From positions 62,001 through 126,000 of the forward strand of contig PTEX01000486.1 in assembly GCA_003342815.1 (NCBI GenBank): 64,000 nucleotides of DNA, in the 5' to 3' direction. Both the position numbers and the translations under genes were made by a program. Numbering within the stretch: position 1 is the stretch's first letter; each line of letters starts with the position of its first letter. Origin of the DNA: Eudromia elegans (Eukaryota > Chordata > Aves > Tinamiformes > Tinamidae). Positions 12,492 through 26,900 of the stretch are shown here, piece by piece. The notes under the pieces were generated by a model. It was not told where the DNA came from. It ran no database searches and worked only from the letters and a program-made list of their open reading frames with translations.

Positions 12492-13362
12492 TTGGGAAAA
12501 ATTCTGTAGAAGAAGACAGAGTGAGTGAGAAATGAATTTATAGGGATATTCTGAAAAGCTTGCATTACTAGAAAAAATATCTTTCTTCTCATATCATCAA
12601 CTGGTCTTTCAAGGGAGTCTTACATTGCAAAGTACCCTACAGGAGATAAAATGAATACTGAAGGAGGAGTGCTTTTTAGGTGATGAAGGACAACCTCTCT
12701 GCTGTTTAGGCCTTCATTTCCAAAAACAGTGGATTCACCCATTCAAACAGCCACAGTCTGGAACATAAACTTTGAATCAATTACTGATACCGAAACATAA
12801 CACCAGAGAGTCAAACAGAAAATTCCTGAGGTTCAACAGAAGTTGAAGACTGGTCTTGCACCATGAGAAAACTCTTGGCTATGAAGTGCTCCAGCACCTG
12901 ATGCTGGCTGCACTTTATCTTCTGCAGTCTTAGACCACGAGGCAGGGGTAGAGAGCAAGTGCACTCTTAGGGATATATAAAAGTGAAACGTTTTCATCTT
13001 GAACCGACTGGGCGTATATGTCCTTTGTGCACACAAGTCAACTACCACTTGAAGGAAGAATGCAAGGCTTTGTTATTTGCAATACCTGCAAAGAGCACAT
13101 CTGGGAGGAAGTTACAGCCTCCTTTTATCTGAAAAATTGGAGATCAAATTGGCTACCTAATTCATTTGAAATCACGAAGCAACTCAGGGGGAAACAGTGG
13201 AAAAGAAGTGGCCTTCCTGCCCATTCCCCACGACCACCCAACGTTAATATATAATACAAAACTACACTCAATGAATAAATGGATAGGTAGGCTCCTCACA
13301 GGCCTAACTCCTTATTCCTTCATGTCCGGTAATACTAATGGGAATTAGGAACTAAGCCACTC

Positions 13363-13388
13363 TTTTTTTTTTTTTTTTTTTTTTTTTT
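13363..13388. repeat. Poly(T) tract, 26 bases
   Basis: Uninterrupted homopolymer with no element body recognisable on either side. Comparable tracts lie at 10308-10328, 21904-21920 (followed by A6), 26961-26980 (followed by A7), 43586-43609 and 54975-54990. Confidence 0.95.
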
Positions 13389-16300
13389 ACTTCAACTTTT
13401 CAAATATGTTTTGAGACTTCTAGAGAGGTTTGAAAATTTTAAATAAGGGGACATTTATAGAAAAAAAAAAAAAAGAAAAATAATTTGTTTCAAATGAATT
13501 CTTCTGGCCCTGCAATTTATTCCACTGTATGAGAGTTGTTTGCTCACTCTGCAGGGTCTTATTGACCTTGTATAGCATTGATACAGCATGATAAAATTAA
13601 ATATCTATAAAATATTTACACTGCTGGCAACCTATACAGCTCCTGGTTTAGGTCAAAAACATTAAACAATGTCAATTATTGAGCTTCAGTTGTGCAGCTG
13701 AACTCCACTTTCCCCCATTCACAGAGGGAAGCATGTGTTCATGCTCTTCTTATGTTATCAGAAAAAAAGAAAAGAAAAAAACCACACAAAAAATCTGAAG
13801 CAGATCCGGGGTAAATTTTGTCTTCATCTAAGAAAAAACCATCAAGATAATGTCTCCAAAGATGACAAAGGAAATGGCATAGTCAGGGAGAAATACCTAT
13901 ACCCAGATGTGCTGTCTTCATATTTTGTACTCTAATACTTATTATCTTTCTGCCCACAGCCATAACTGCAGTGTGATCTCCCCCTCTTGAAAGACAGCTT
14001 ATTCAGGTTCAAACATAGGTCTATTCTATTTTCTTTTCAAATCCAAGTAGAAGCTGATAGTCTAGCCTTTGATTGCAGTGCTGTACTCATATGTTCTCTA
14101 AATTGGCAAGTGTTGATCTGAGAGAACCTGCTGAGATTTTTCATGTTATTTATATATAGTTCCTGTGGTTAAATATTGTCTTTTTTTGCTGAAGCATTTG
14201 CTGTACAGATTTCTTTTGCTTTTCCCCAACCTGTGCTAAGCGTAAGATAAGTGCTTAGTGCCATTTCCCTGATTACTAACATGAGATGAGCTCCAAAATT
14301 CTCTGTACCACACAGGGTCAATTGCAGATCCACATGACGCATTCCAGCTGCTGCATCCTGATTTTAAAACCATTTCTAATGCAGCTTTAGACTCAGCCAT
14401 TTGTACTCATCTCATAAATTCTTAGCCACTGAAGAGCTCTGCATCCCACCGCTGCAGGCAGCACAGCCAGGAAAACGGCAAACCTGCTCATGCTGCACGA
14501 GCACATGTTCTTTCCTAACAAGTTAATAGCAAATGCAATTGACATAAAGGGTTTTGACTTGCAAAAAGAAATTCTGCAGTTGTGTACTAGAGCAGGAAAA
14601 TAATCACTCATTCTATTTCTAATACACAACCGCAAACTGTATCATTTATTGAGACACAGTTATACTCTATCAGAAGAATTTGTTTAAATACTCCACATGC
14701 CTATATGCATAATTCAAGCACTGAACTTCCTGTCACCTTCTAAACAAACAGTTCTTAACAATATGTTGGTCAGAATTTTTACGCTGAGACTTTGGTATCT
14801 GTTGGAGGGTTCATCTGGCTCAATTTTATCAATCTAAAAATTGAGCCTGCAGTTTAGTCTAGTGCCGTAGGCTCCCTCCATAGGAAGAGATAGATCTCTA
14901 GAAGTTGATTCATCCACTTAAGATTAAACAAATTGCCTTCTGTAGACGCTTTTCTCTATCTGGAAACCTTCCTTTTCCATATCAAAAACCAGATGAGACC
15001 AGATGCATCCTGTGTAATTGCTGCTACAATTCAGATTTGTATTGCCATTTTAATGTATTACGTCTGATAATCTTTTGTGTCTGAATTGATTTTAAAAGGT
15101 TTTAATTTTGCTTAGTGGTTTTCTTTTGCAACAGTATAAAAAAACATGATGGCCCTGACTGAGCAAAGCACATAACTTTGAGTGTACAAAAGCTGGTATT
15201 CAGCAGAAGATCCAAGCACCTCCATAAATCCTTCGCTTGTGTGACAAAGGAGGGCCTCTGTGCAAGAATTGGTCAAGGCCTCTCTTCTGGAATTGTCAGT
15301 GATAAACTCCTCCAACTTTCTCCTAAGAACTTTATTTTGTCTTTTATGAAGTGAGGTTGCTAAAAAATCACCCACTGGATATTGCAAGAACTGCCTTATT
15401 GGAAATGCTGAGATCCATGTTCTGCAGGTTCCGTGTTCTCTTCATGCAAATTACTATTGCCTGGTTGTCTTTTAATACCTGTCTGAGCTTTTCTCCAAAC
15501 ACAACAGGCAAGATAAAAACTAAACACAAGGCCAAATAAAAGGCAACTGAGCAAGGGCATGTGAAAATATTCAATGGGAAGCCTGCTCACTAATGTAGAG
15601 TGAATTATAAAACAAGACAAATAATTTTAAACAACTTCTGGCTGATTTTAACTCAGGGTGCTGGTGCATCTTTATACATTAGATATAAAAATATATGTTT
15701 ATTCATAAACATATCTTCAGCCTAAGATGACTTTACAAGCAGCAGGACGTTGAATGGATCACATAACCTTTCCCAGAAGTCCCTCACAGTAAATACCTAC
15801 TTATCTTTATTTCACAGGCATTAGCTCACTGACAACGTAAAAGTTTTTCAGACTACTAAACACCACAATATAAAATACTCTAGTAACATACAAAAGTACT
15901 CATATTTTAAAGCAATAATGATTTTCTTTTCTAGTCATCTACTGGATGTCAGTTCACCACGTCTTGCTCCCTTGCCGTTTGCTTCTCCTATTTTGTGTGG
16001 TACTTGTGGTGAACGGCATAGACAGAGATCACCACACGGAATTTTCCGACATTTCCTTAATTCACAGCAGGTGGCGCTTCTATACACAATCACAGGTCAT
16101 TTGGGATTACACTAATCTGGGCAAAAAATGCATTAGTCTCATGGCTGGCTGCCTTTTTCAGTCTTGGTATTGGCATTTCTCAATGAAAAGTCACTCATAC
16201 CAGCTTTTTAAAATGTATCCAGATAACTTCTGATGCAGAAGATGAGCTAAAAAACCAAGCTTAGGCACCAAGATATTTTTGGAAAAATAGCCAAGTGTGC

Positions 16301-17629
16301 CCCTTTAGATGCCTCCACTTGCAAAGTACAGTCCTCTCCATACACATACACACACACATCTCCTACCCACCAGAAAGATGCTGCAGTGCTCACTCCCAGT
16401 GGCAGCTGTTTGACAATCAAGCCAAATGAATGGTTTCTCTTATTGATTTAATGACTTTAATTTTCTTAAAAGACATTCTTGATCTTTTTTTTCCCCCCAC
16501 CAGACCCTCACTGAAATCTTTCTCTCCATCTTTCCACACCTTTGCTCCACTATGCCTACGCAGCAATGAAATGCTTTAACATTACCTTCCATTTCTGCTT
16601 CTTGTCCCTGCTCAGGTTTAACCCTGCTGCAATTTTAGCAGACTACCTTGGGTGCCAGGACAGTCAAGGACTTCCGACCAAGCTGTCTCCTGCCACCCTG
16701 TAGAAATTTAATGTAGCAGAGAACTGAGTAGGTGCTTCTGTTTTCTGGATTAATGGCAACAGGTTATATGAAGTATTGCAGCACTGGGCATGTTTTGGAG
16801 ATGATTTCTGAAGTTACACCAACACTCCTGAGAACTCATAGAAGAAACTTATGGCACCGGAGTCTCCTTACGTTTTCTGTCAGACCCCCCAACTTCAGAG
16901 GAGCGGTTCATACGACCCCAACAGTTCCCTGAATTCTTTCTATCTCACAGCATAGAAAGACATCTGCAAGCAGCAGCTTATCCACCTTTTAATAAATCAT
17001 CAGCAATAATATAATGAGTGTATGCTCTTGATTTATTTCGAATACCAGGTAAAACTGGCTGGCTTAAATTACCACTAACGTTTGGGTCATAAATATCCTC
17101 AGATACCATATTTCACCTGAGCTGATATGCAGTGATTTAATAATTTATGGTAACTGAATTGCCTGTGCTCTGTTTTTCCTGCAGTTGTAAATACATCCCA
17201 CATGTGTATCAGAGAGTGAACACTCAGAATTGCCTTAAACAGTCACATGTATATGAATAAAATGTCATCTGTTTGAAGCTATTCTTTCTCCTCTTGGCAA
17301 CTCTGCAAGCGCTTGATTCAGTTCTCACACTTCGCATACAGAGAAGACACCAAGAGAAAAACACTGTTCAGAGTCCTTACAAAGGTGCACACAAGTGCAG
17401 GACTAGACCCTAGGAAAGGGAAATAGGAAAGACTAAATCCTAATACTCCTGAAGAGCAGGAATTGGGCACTGAAAAACAGAGGCTGGAGAAACATTGCAT
17501 AGTTTTTCCTGCTCCTTTCTATCAAAAAGGAGTTAAAAAAGACACGTATGACTGATGTTAACGGGTGACCTATTTGTATTGAATTCACTGGAGAAACAGT
17601 ACAAGGGCATATCATCCTTGTGAAGTGAT

Positions 17630-17970
17630 TCGCCCTATATTCCTTGCGCCAGATAAAAGTCCCGTTACGTACAAAGCAACACGTGCAGATGAATATAGAT
17701 TGGTGTGGTCTATTATCCCCTCAATGCACACAGCCCTGGTGCAATTCCCCATCACCCCTTCGCATAAAGACAGGCTTCTTCCTGAGCGCTTCCCGCTGTC
17801 ATAACGTGTGCCTTTTCCGACTAGGCTGGACTAGATTGGAAAGCGCGCGGCGGTGACAGGGAGTCAGTCACGATTAGGGCTCCCGCTGCGAGACACGACC
17901 GACGCGTGCTCCCGGAACGCGGAGCAATTAACGAGCACGAAATGAAAAAACCACTCCGTGCCCGTGCCTG
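17630..17970. promoter_or_regulatory. Intronic CpG-rich islet
   Basis: Within 17775-17965 I count about 22 CpG dinucleotides in 190 bases, including GCGCGCGGCGG (about 17836-17846) and clustered CGACGCG/AACGCGG words. The flanks are ordinary CpG-poor, AT-rich intron. Retention of CpG implies germline hypomethylation, typical of promoters and some enhancers. No TATA box, convincing exon or known repeat is seen. It could be an alternative promoter in PTPRO intron 1 on either strand, or an orphan CpG island. Confidence 0.45.
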
Positions 17971-20900
17971 GCTGGGCACACTGAGGCAAAATAAATAAAT
18001 ACATAAAATGAAAGAGCTGCAGCTTTATAGCCCCGGACAGCTTTGTCATTCAGAATGATTTTTATGGACAAACAACATAATTTTATCCTCTAAAATGAGG
18101 TCTCCATCATTCATACTGGCAGATGGGAGGTCCTCGTAGTTTTCCATACAATTGGCCTTTTCTTATGCCGATGAGGTACAGGGCCTAAACAAACCCCCTG
18201 CCCACTGCTTGTTTCCTAGCCTGTGCAGAAAGGGATTTTGGTTTCTAAAATAAGATTCTAGGTCATTCTTCTTTCACTTAAAAATCAAACTAATTTTTTT
18301 TTTTCCTTTTGCCGATCTGAGAAATAAAACCAGATTCAGTGTTGAGCCTGATGCAGAGAGTGCAACGGAGCCTGTTCAGCTGGGCCACTGTGTTGCCTTT
18401 AAGTGCTAACAGCACAACTCTTCCTTCTGTATAAAATTAGATAATACTTAAAAATTACATAAAGTTCCTAGAAAAATGAGGCCCCTGTCTTTGTTGAAAT
18501 GTCCTGCTAAAATCACATTCACAATAACTCCTAGTAATAAAACACAAGTCCTTGCCAGCAAAAAGCAGCCTGAATCTATGCACGTGAAGACTGAAACTTG
18601 GAAGTAAAGGCCATGCCTTATGGAGTAACCTGTCCTAGAAAAGCCAGTAGCTATCATCCAGCTGCAGGTCAGGGAAAAGGTTATCCAATCTGGCACGAAT
18701 GCAGCCTGAAACCAAATACACACAACTCTCAGCATCAGCTGCCACAGCACAGTTAGCTAACTCCAGGTACTAGGACTGTACAGAGGGAAACAAAGCCAAC
18801 TTTTTTTACAATTTTCACCTAAATCCAGATTTGAATGTTGTAAAGAAAAACAGTTAAGGGCTGTCTGTATTACCTTTTACATAGGACCTGCAGTTAACAC
18901 AAAGCATCATTTCTACTCAAAGAGTATCTGCAAATGTTTTCTCAACCGAGTCCTCCACAGTCCCTTTTAAGGGCTATAGCCTCCTTAGCCATAAGTCATT
19001 AATCTTCCCAGGAGGAGCAGGAAGAGCAAGTACTAACTCAAATACTTTGAGGCAGCACTTTCAAATATCAGAACCTCAGGTCAAGAAGGGTTAGAAACAA
19101 CCATTGGGGGAAGAGAAGCCGCAGACTCTTTCCATGCAGCAGTTAAATCTCCTTCTGTAATCATATTATGCCTAACATTGAGACAGTGCTGGAGCAGGAA
19201 CGGGGAAGGAAAGCAATCTTCTGCAATCCACATAACAAAGTAATTTATGATGCTAAAACAGACTCAGTGCATGTTCCTTGCACTGCCTGCAGGAATAAAT
19301 GGAAACCTCTTTTTTTGACCATATTCAGGTCCTCGTCTGAAAGGCTCTATTTCCCACCAGGCTTCCTAAAAGGATGAAGGAAGGAAGTTCATCCAGGAGG
19401 ACTAACCAGGGGAGGATGCTGGAAACTGAACTACTTCATTCTCTTTTTCATGGAAAGCCCTTTGCCCATGGAAAGGCATGGAAGGGAGAAGGTGCATTTC
19501 AGCTTCTGTTATTGAAAAAAGCTGCATGGAAAAATGGAACTATTTTGATATCAGACTGTTAACACAGTTCACTCAACATTTTATTCTTCTCTTATTCTAA
19601 TCACTCTTTTTTCTTCTTTTATATATATATTTATGATAGGCCAAGTTTTCTCCTGCTTGTATCTAGTCTGGAAAGGAGCTCCTAAATCTGCTAGGCTTCG
19701 TTCCACCCAAATATAAGCAATCATGTAAAGCAAGGGCAGGTTCATCCTCCATGAGGATTTCTAGATTTGTTTCTGCAATTAGTTTGTTAAGGTAGCAGGT
19801 AAATCTAATCTTTTTCCCCTCAAGCAAGTTGATTTGGTGCAAGACTTTATTATCCTGCTCCTACCAAGAGCTTGCAAGGTTTTTTATTGCCCTTTTATGC
19901 CCAACAGCATCTCTTACATGTCAAAAATATTATTTTTTACTTTATTTTAATAACACAGACATGAAACTGAGGAAGGCAATGTCAAATATCAACCTATGCT
20001 ATTTCTCTTGGGACCATAACAGCAAGATCATCCTTCCCTGTTTGACTCCAGGGAAACTGTGAATGTTTTTTGGAACTCTACACATAGCCTTGGCAATGTG
20101 CCTTCCTTGCTATGGTTGACCCTCACACTAGAGAGAGTGTATGGTACCAAGTGAAAAGAATCTGCATGAGACTTTTAAGTTTTTATAGGCCCAGAGAACG
20201 AGACAAGTTTTGAAAATCCCACTGGTGCAGAGTTCTATCTTCACACACCTAAAAATCTGGCCTGTATGACTTTACTACCAGGAACCAGTTCATATCTACT
20301 GTGGAACTAACTCATAGAAGCTAACGGGTCATTTATATCTCTTAAGAGAACTCAGTGATACAAGAACTCAGATATTTCACCTGCAACTGAAAAATTCACA
20401 TACTATTTCATTAAAACTTATGTTTTAGAAAGATCATTAAGCACTTATTTGATACACGCATCTTACACTGGAATTTGGGTAGGAGGAGGATGTTTTCTTG
20501 TGTTCCATTTTAAGTTTTTTTATGCTAATTATTCCAAAAAATTATAGCATTACAACTTTTGCCAAAGCAGCTCAGAAGGAGGACATGGGGAGAAAGACCA
20601 AGACTGTAGATAGAATAATGATTATAATTCAAACAAAACTTCTCAAAGGGCAGAAGAGATTACAACTGTGATAACTAATTGATTCTACATACACACACCA
20701 AAAAAGAAAAAATTAATTAAAGGAATTTGCCCTGGTAAGACAGATATTTTCAAGAGGGATTTAACTAAATACATCTCTTTTTTAATATATATTTTTTTTC
20801 TTTTAGATTTTAACTGTCAGGCAGCATATCCAAAAGAAAAATGATACCATCGAGGAGGTAATTATCTGCAGTAAATGTGCTGTGCTGCTTCACTTCTTTC

Positions 20901-23900
20901 CTGCTGCAGTAATCTCTAGCAGAAGGAGGAAGCAAGAACTTTGGGGACAAAGAGGAAGACATTGACTCAGAAATTCGAGATGCTGAAGACATTCCTCTAT
21001 GTGTGTCTCCATTAACAGACCGAGGGGCTGCTCTGCTATGGGAGCTGCTCATGGTTCATAAGAGCAGAGAGTCTTTGAGTGGCTGTGTGTCACGCCAGAA
21101 AGTAGAGGAACGTAAGGGGCTTAACACTCCATTATTTGCTTTGGATAACAATGCTCTAGAGCTGATACCAATCAGATCAGTCATTACATGTGAGATGACC
21201 AAATTCTGGGGCCCCATCCATGCAACTCTCAAGAGGTGCAAAGAGGAGGCTCTGCTAATCTCGTCTTGGCTTTGCCCACTTTGCCTAGCTGCAGTGGGGC
21301 AGATGGGCAGATGCACAGCTCAAGTCACTCAACCTATTTCCCACTCTGCAGTCTCCACTTTCAAACTATTTCATGATAGAAATTTGTTTATAGGTTTTCA
21401 AGGTAAATGTCTTGCTCATATTCTTACAGTCTCATAAATATTTTATTACACATGTCTTTGGTGTGTCTCAGCTCCTGCTATTCTTGACAATTGAGAGTTG
21501 ACTTAAGCATTTAATATTTAAAATTTATTTCCTGTGTGTTTTGATGATGCCAGCATACTTGCTTAAACCCGTCGCTGGTTATCCCACATAGACTTTTCTT
21601 TTGTCCTTTTTTTCCCAAAGATATTTGCAACCAGTATTTGATTCTAGACTTTTCATATTGTTACATGCCCTCTGTTAGCAACAGAAGACATAAGGACCGA
21701 CTTATGCTTCTTTCCTTATTGCTCCCTGTACGTGACATTATCTTGCCCTAAATATGCCAGAACGTCTCCTTTCCTTCTACAGAGGTTGTCATGAAACCTC
21801 AGCAACTTCTGTTCTTTTGCTTTATGTATATATTTAGAAATTATATAAATATGCATCAAAATTCATCTTAACCTGCAAATGATTTGTTCCCACCTTCTTC
21901 AAGTTTTTTTTTTTTTTTTTAAAAAAGTAGATCAGAAGCAAAAGTGTTTTGCGTATCTCATTTGTCTGTGTTGCATTTTGCTGTTTCTCTCTTTTTCTCT
22001 GTGCCTTTCCTTTCTTAGTTACACTTGATGGGGATTGCAGCTACTCCTTTGGAGACCAAGCTGATGAGCCCCAAGGTGGGAGCCAGGACCGGTGCAGACA
22101 GGGCAACGGGACCGCAGTCCTCATGGGAGCGCTCGCTGCTCCTCAGCCTGAGTCACAGGCACTGCACCGACCTGAGAAAGCAAGTCCTTTGGGTCTAAGC
22201 TAATGCTACACAGAGTCGCTGCTGCAGGTGGGGACCTACACCTCCAAGGGAAGCAGCAACACTGCGAGAAGTCCCACATCCACCCAGCCAGCGCTTCGGC
22301 CTCTTCACTTGCGGTGTCAGCAAGCCCAAACTCCGTCACTTGTCCAGCATTGCTCCCTGAGATGTAGCATGCATCACGTGGATAGACTTTCTTAGGTGTA
22401 GGGCCATCCTGAATCCTCCGCAAGCCCCGTAGCAGCGGGCTGAGCTGAAGTAGGAATTTGTGATAATGAGCGTGTTTAATCCTCATTGCTTGGCTCCTCA
22501 GAGGATAAAGATTTTGTGTCTGGTCTGTTTCCTGCAGAAGGATGTCAGCCTCAACATGCAAGCCCCTGACCTGAAGTAATACTACAAGCTCACATGCAAT
22601 TTTGTTTGAAAAGCCTCAAGTTTGTGAAACCGAGTATTTTCTAACGGCAGCAATGGCAGCACAGAAAATCCCTCTGCTCAGTCACGGATTGCTCTGTGCA
22701 AAGAAGCCCTTTGCTTTTGACAAGAGACAAAGAAAACCCGGCCTGAAATAATCACATCCTCTTCTATGCATGAGTGCCACGGTAACTAATCCCAATTTGC
22801 TGCCCTTAACTCCCTGCCTCGGCCTCCCTCCCTTTCAGGAGGCAGCAAGCCTGCCCAGTACCGAGCGCCAAGGAGGAAAGGCAATTTGTACCCGTGATCT
22901 CTCTTCCACTATGCTTCCTCCTACTGCAAATTTAGTAGCAAAAGAATGTGTTTTGTTTGGCTGCATGAGTCTAAATTCCCAGCTATTATACTGATGAGCA
23001 GTAGTGAAAGACAATTTCTTGGTTAATTGTGTGGCTTTAGTGTTCATATTGCAGCTGAATGGAGTAGACCAGGGAAAAAAGTTTAATTTATGCATAGTTT
23101 ATGGTACAAATGTAATGTGGGAAGTGCCCAAGCCACAGAGTTCTTGAATCTTTAATTAAAATTTCCAGAAGCTTGGGAGCACGTTAGTCTTGTACTCTTG
23201 TTTGCCACCTTCAGGGAGGGGATACAAAACTGAAGTTCAGATCTAGACAATTTAAACTGAACAGCTGATTAAGGCCTGCATCTAGATTGGAAAATGCTCT
23301 GTATTTCTATGATGTGGTATCTTTCACTGCAGAATTTCAAAGCACATTTCTAATGCACGTTAATGAGACCTCACAAGAATGCTATAAATACAGTATCATG
23401 TGTACATGACTCACGCAGCTTATTAATTTGACATCACCTACACCATGATTTGAACAGGAGTGATAGAGCAGCAGGCAGGTAAATTCCTCCATACAGAACT
23501 TAGCCAAAACAGCAAAACCTGTTTCTTCAGGGGTAAATCTTCATCAAGAGTTGATACTAATTTAAAGAGATTCAGGCAGAGAGACCTTTTCTGCCTATCA
23601 CAACTCTCCTATTGCATGGCTATCACACAAAGGAAAAACAATACAATTCCCTTGCCAAAACATGCACTGTCCATCTAGTAAGAAAACTACCTCTAAAACA
23701 ATGTATAATACCTTGCTAAATTTTCCTTACTAGATCCATAGTCTCTAGCAGCGTGTAAGGAAGAGGCAGAACTTTACTGGGGGATCCTAAAAGTACAGTT
23801 GCTCTGGGGGACTGGATCTTAATTATGAAGCCATATATAATCTCTTCATCTTACATATATCTTTAACTGGAAGAAATTTTTACTCGGTTTAATTAACTAC

Positions 23901-26900
23901 TAGCACTGGGTTCCTGAAAGGCCCTTAGTGTTCACTATACTCTTTGTTAAAAGGTTCTAGAGGCCGAGTAATCATCAAGACAGACTAAGTGTTTGCTTAC
24001 GTGGCATTTTTTACAGGAAATCTAAGCCAGGCAGATGCTATGTAGACAAGATAGATAAAATGCTGAGGTTATGTATGTTGATGCGAGCCCAAGTATATTA
24101 GCACATGCTAGCATAACTTCCTAGTAGGTTAGAGCACTAGTAGATGAGTTCATGTCTGCCTACAAAATATCATAAGCAAAAGAAACACTAAAAACAGCCG
24201 AAGAGCCCAGAAAAGGCAAATAAGAAGGATCTAGAATCACTGAATGCCTTTTGCTCAGTCTCAGTGGAAGCAAAAATGCTAGATCAGGCCCTCCCTTTTG
24301 TATTCATCTTTTTCTTGCTCCAATTCCCAAATGACTGACATGGCGCAACATGGTCAAAACAGGGAGGGCAGCTTGAGCAGACAGCACTGAAAGAAGGTTG
24401 AAGGAAAGGAGAAACTGGGGGTAACAGCCTCAGAAAGGTGGTATGAAAGGGGCTGGGTACGCGAGTCAGGGAATTTCTTGGCAGGTGACAATGCAGCAAA
24501 GAGCCCTCTCAGGAGCCAGGCAACTCCGACCATAATAGACTTGCAGTTAAGGAGCAAGAGGAGCTACTTTATTTTGGGAGCTTGCTGAAGATTGTCATTT
24601 ATAGGAAAACTGATTCCTGAACCTGAAAGAACTGCCTGAACGAGCTTTTGATGTGACTGTTCCTCCCTTAGCTAATGATATGAGACTAAAAATATCACAC
24701 ACCGTATCACATTTTGGCAGCTCAGTGCAGCTCATACTGATTAAAGCTTTTTAACCTGAGAAATCAGTGTTTAATAAAGATGGGCAAGAATGTCACTTTT
24801 TCCAGTACAAGCCTGAATCCCATACTTCTCTCTAACTGAGAGTAGCACCTCTTTTGATATGAGATACTTAAATCCTGATCCTAAACAATTTCAAACTTCT
24901 GGATGTACTAAGCCAAGAGTAGATTCTGTGGCTAAAATCTCTCAAGTCTAAATGACCCATAACCCATTTCTCTTCCTGTAATTTGCTAGGATTCCTATCA
25001 AGTTAAGTCTGTAAGTTTTGACTTACATAGAAAAATATCTATTCTCTCCTTCTAACAATCCAAAAAATACACCAAAGTTGAAACCAAATGGAGTAGTGCC
25101 TCAGTGTATGCAAACCTCTGCTGTACTTCAAATCAAAGACTGAATTAAACACTTGGCCTTTTAAAATGCTTCTGTTGTAGCTGTACTGTAAAAGCTCTGC
25201 ATGGAAGTATTCTGTTTCTTTTGCAATACAATAATATTCTGACAACCCTAAACATTACAGATGATGCAGAGCAGAACTTCTGGCAAAAACATCAGGAAAT
25301 GCAAGTGCTTCTGTTTACACCTTGCAGCAAAACAGTGCAGCCCTCCCCCTATTAGTCATGCACTTGCTAAGAAAGGTTACTCAACAGAAAGCCAAGAAGC
25401 AAGGCCAGGGCAGAGCGTTTGCTATCACCCGAGACTTCCTGCTATGCACGGGAAGTCAGTCGGTCACCGACTGTCAGGAGATGGCCACAGTGATAGGCTA
25501 AAAGGGTTCCTGGAAGGATTTATCTCTATCTGCAGCAGGGTACAATTGGGAAAATGCAGCCTTCTTGGGATACACTTTATGGAAGTAAAAGTGAAATGGC
25601 CCCTATTCTCAGGAGTTACTGACTTCCTGGGAGAAAGAAATTACTTTAGGACCCTATTGTATTTCAGAGGAGGAAAGTAAAAGACAGTTCTGAGTTGAGG
25701 AGCTTGGGAAAGGAGGCTGGAGAAATCTCATGTGATGAGAATTTACTCCTTTGGCCTTGCCAAGCACCAGTTAGTATGAAGCTGGACAGTGGTTTTCTGA
25801 ATGAGTCTGCTACAGTTTCTGAAGTGAATGCTCACCTTTTCACGACTGGAGGCTTCAAATTCCATCCTTGTCATCTGCAAGGGAGTTGTATTATTTATAT
25901 ATATTTTAAATTAGCTGGTGACCTAAGCTATATCTATTACGGTCCAAGTGCAGTCTGAACATCATTCATTATACAAATGAGGTTTGAACTGAACATAACT
26001 ATTTACTCAGAAGACATCCCTTTAGTAAGTTGGCATTCCTTCACTAGCCAAAATATAATTGTCCGTGCAATTCCTTCAGCAAGTTAATTGCATCCGGTCC
26101 TGCTCCTCGATGGAAAACTATGTCAGTCTTACATAATCATTTTGCCTCAGTCTCAGTTAATATTCATCCATTCGTGTTAATGCATATACAAAGGCTGAAT
26201 TCTAACTGGGCTCAACTCATAGCAAGGTGAGTAACAAAAACTACAATGATGTAGTTTTTACAGCTGAAATACAAGCTCTGATCCAGCGTATGGCCCACTA
26301 CCACGGCAGGTGAAGGCATGAGAGGATGCACTTCTGTAACTGGAAGAACAGTTTCTGTTTTGCCCTTAACTGATCAAATTCATTCCGCTTTTACTGGGGA
26401 TGGACTTTCATTCCCAACAGAGTTCGCTGCAGGTGTGTTTCTCTGTACTGTCAAGTTGCATTGCACAAAGGGATTCAATCCCGACAGGCAGCACTATCTG
26501 CCACCGCCACTTCTGAGGCTGAGGCACAGACCTTGACGGAACTTCTTGACGGGTGCACTCTAGATTGTCCTCAGATCAGAGACAAGCTACTGCATCAGGC
26601 ACGCTGCTTACTGTCGCCTCCAAATTATCCTATATGGGACAGCACAAAACAACATGTACCACAAAAGAAAACAAAAAACATAAAACAGAGTGTATAATGT
26701 GACCTAGCAAATCTGTCAAGACCATCATACCCAAACGGATACAAAGAGTATTCAAATGACTGGTTCAAAAATCAACGCCAGTCCAGAACACCCCAAAAGC
26801 TATCAGAAGAGGATACTTACAGGTAAATATGTAAGTTCTGACCTCAAAACACTGAAAACTGATGACCTAGGTCAGGTTCTACTAACCATTCATGCTTGCA

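Larger units (their letters stand above)
10992..17629. other. PTPRO intron 1, unique sequence with short hairpins
   Basis: No supportable gene. It contains two perfect short inverted repeats (12184-12206 and 12471-12491), a 26-base poly(T) at 13363-13388 and a short CA-rich run near 16340-16360. Open frames such as 15946-16233 and 15112-15387 resemble no known protein and lack flanking splice signals that I would trust. Confidence 0.5.

Noticed and set aside
21003-21437. A 144-residue plus-strand frame
   Set aside because: No recognisable domain, no clear splice context and no codon signal I can judge by eye.
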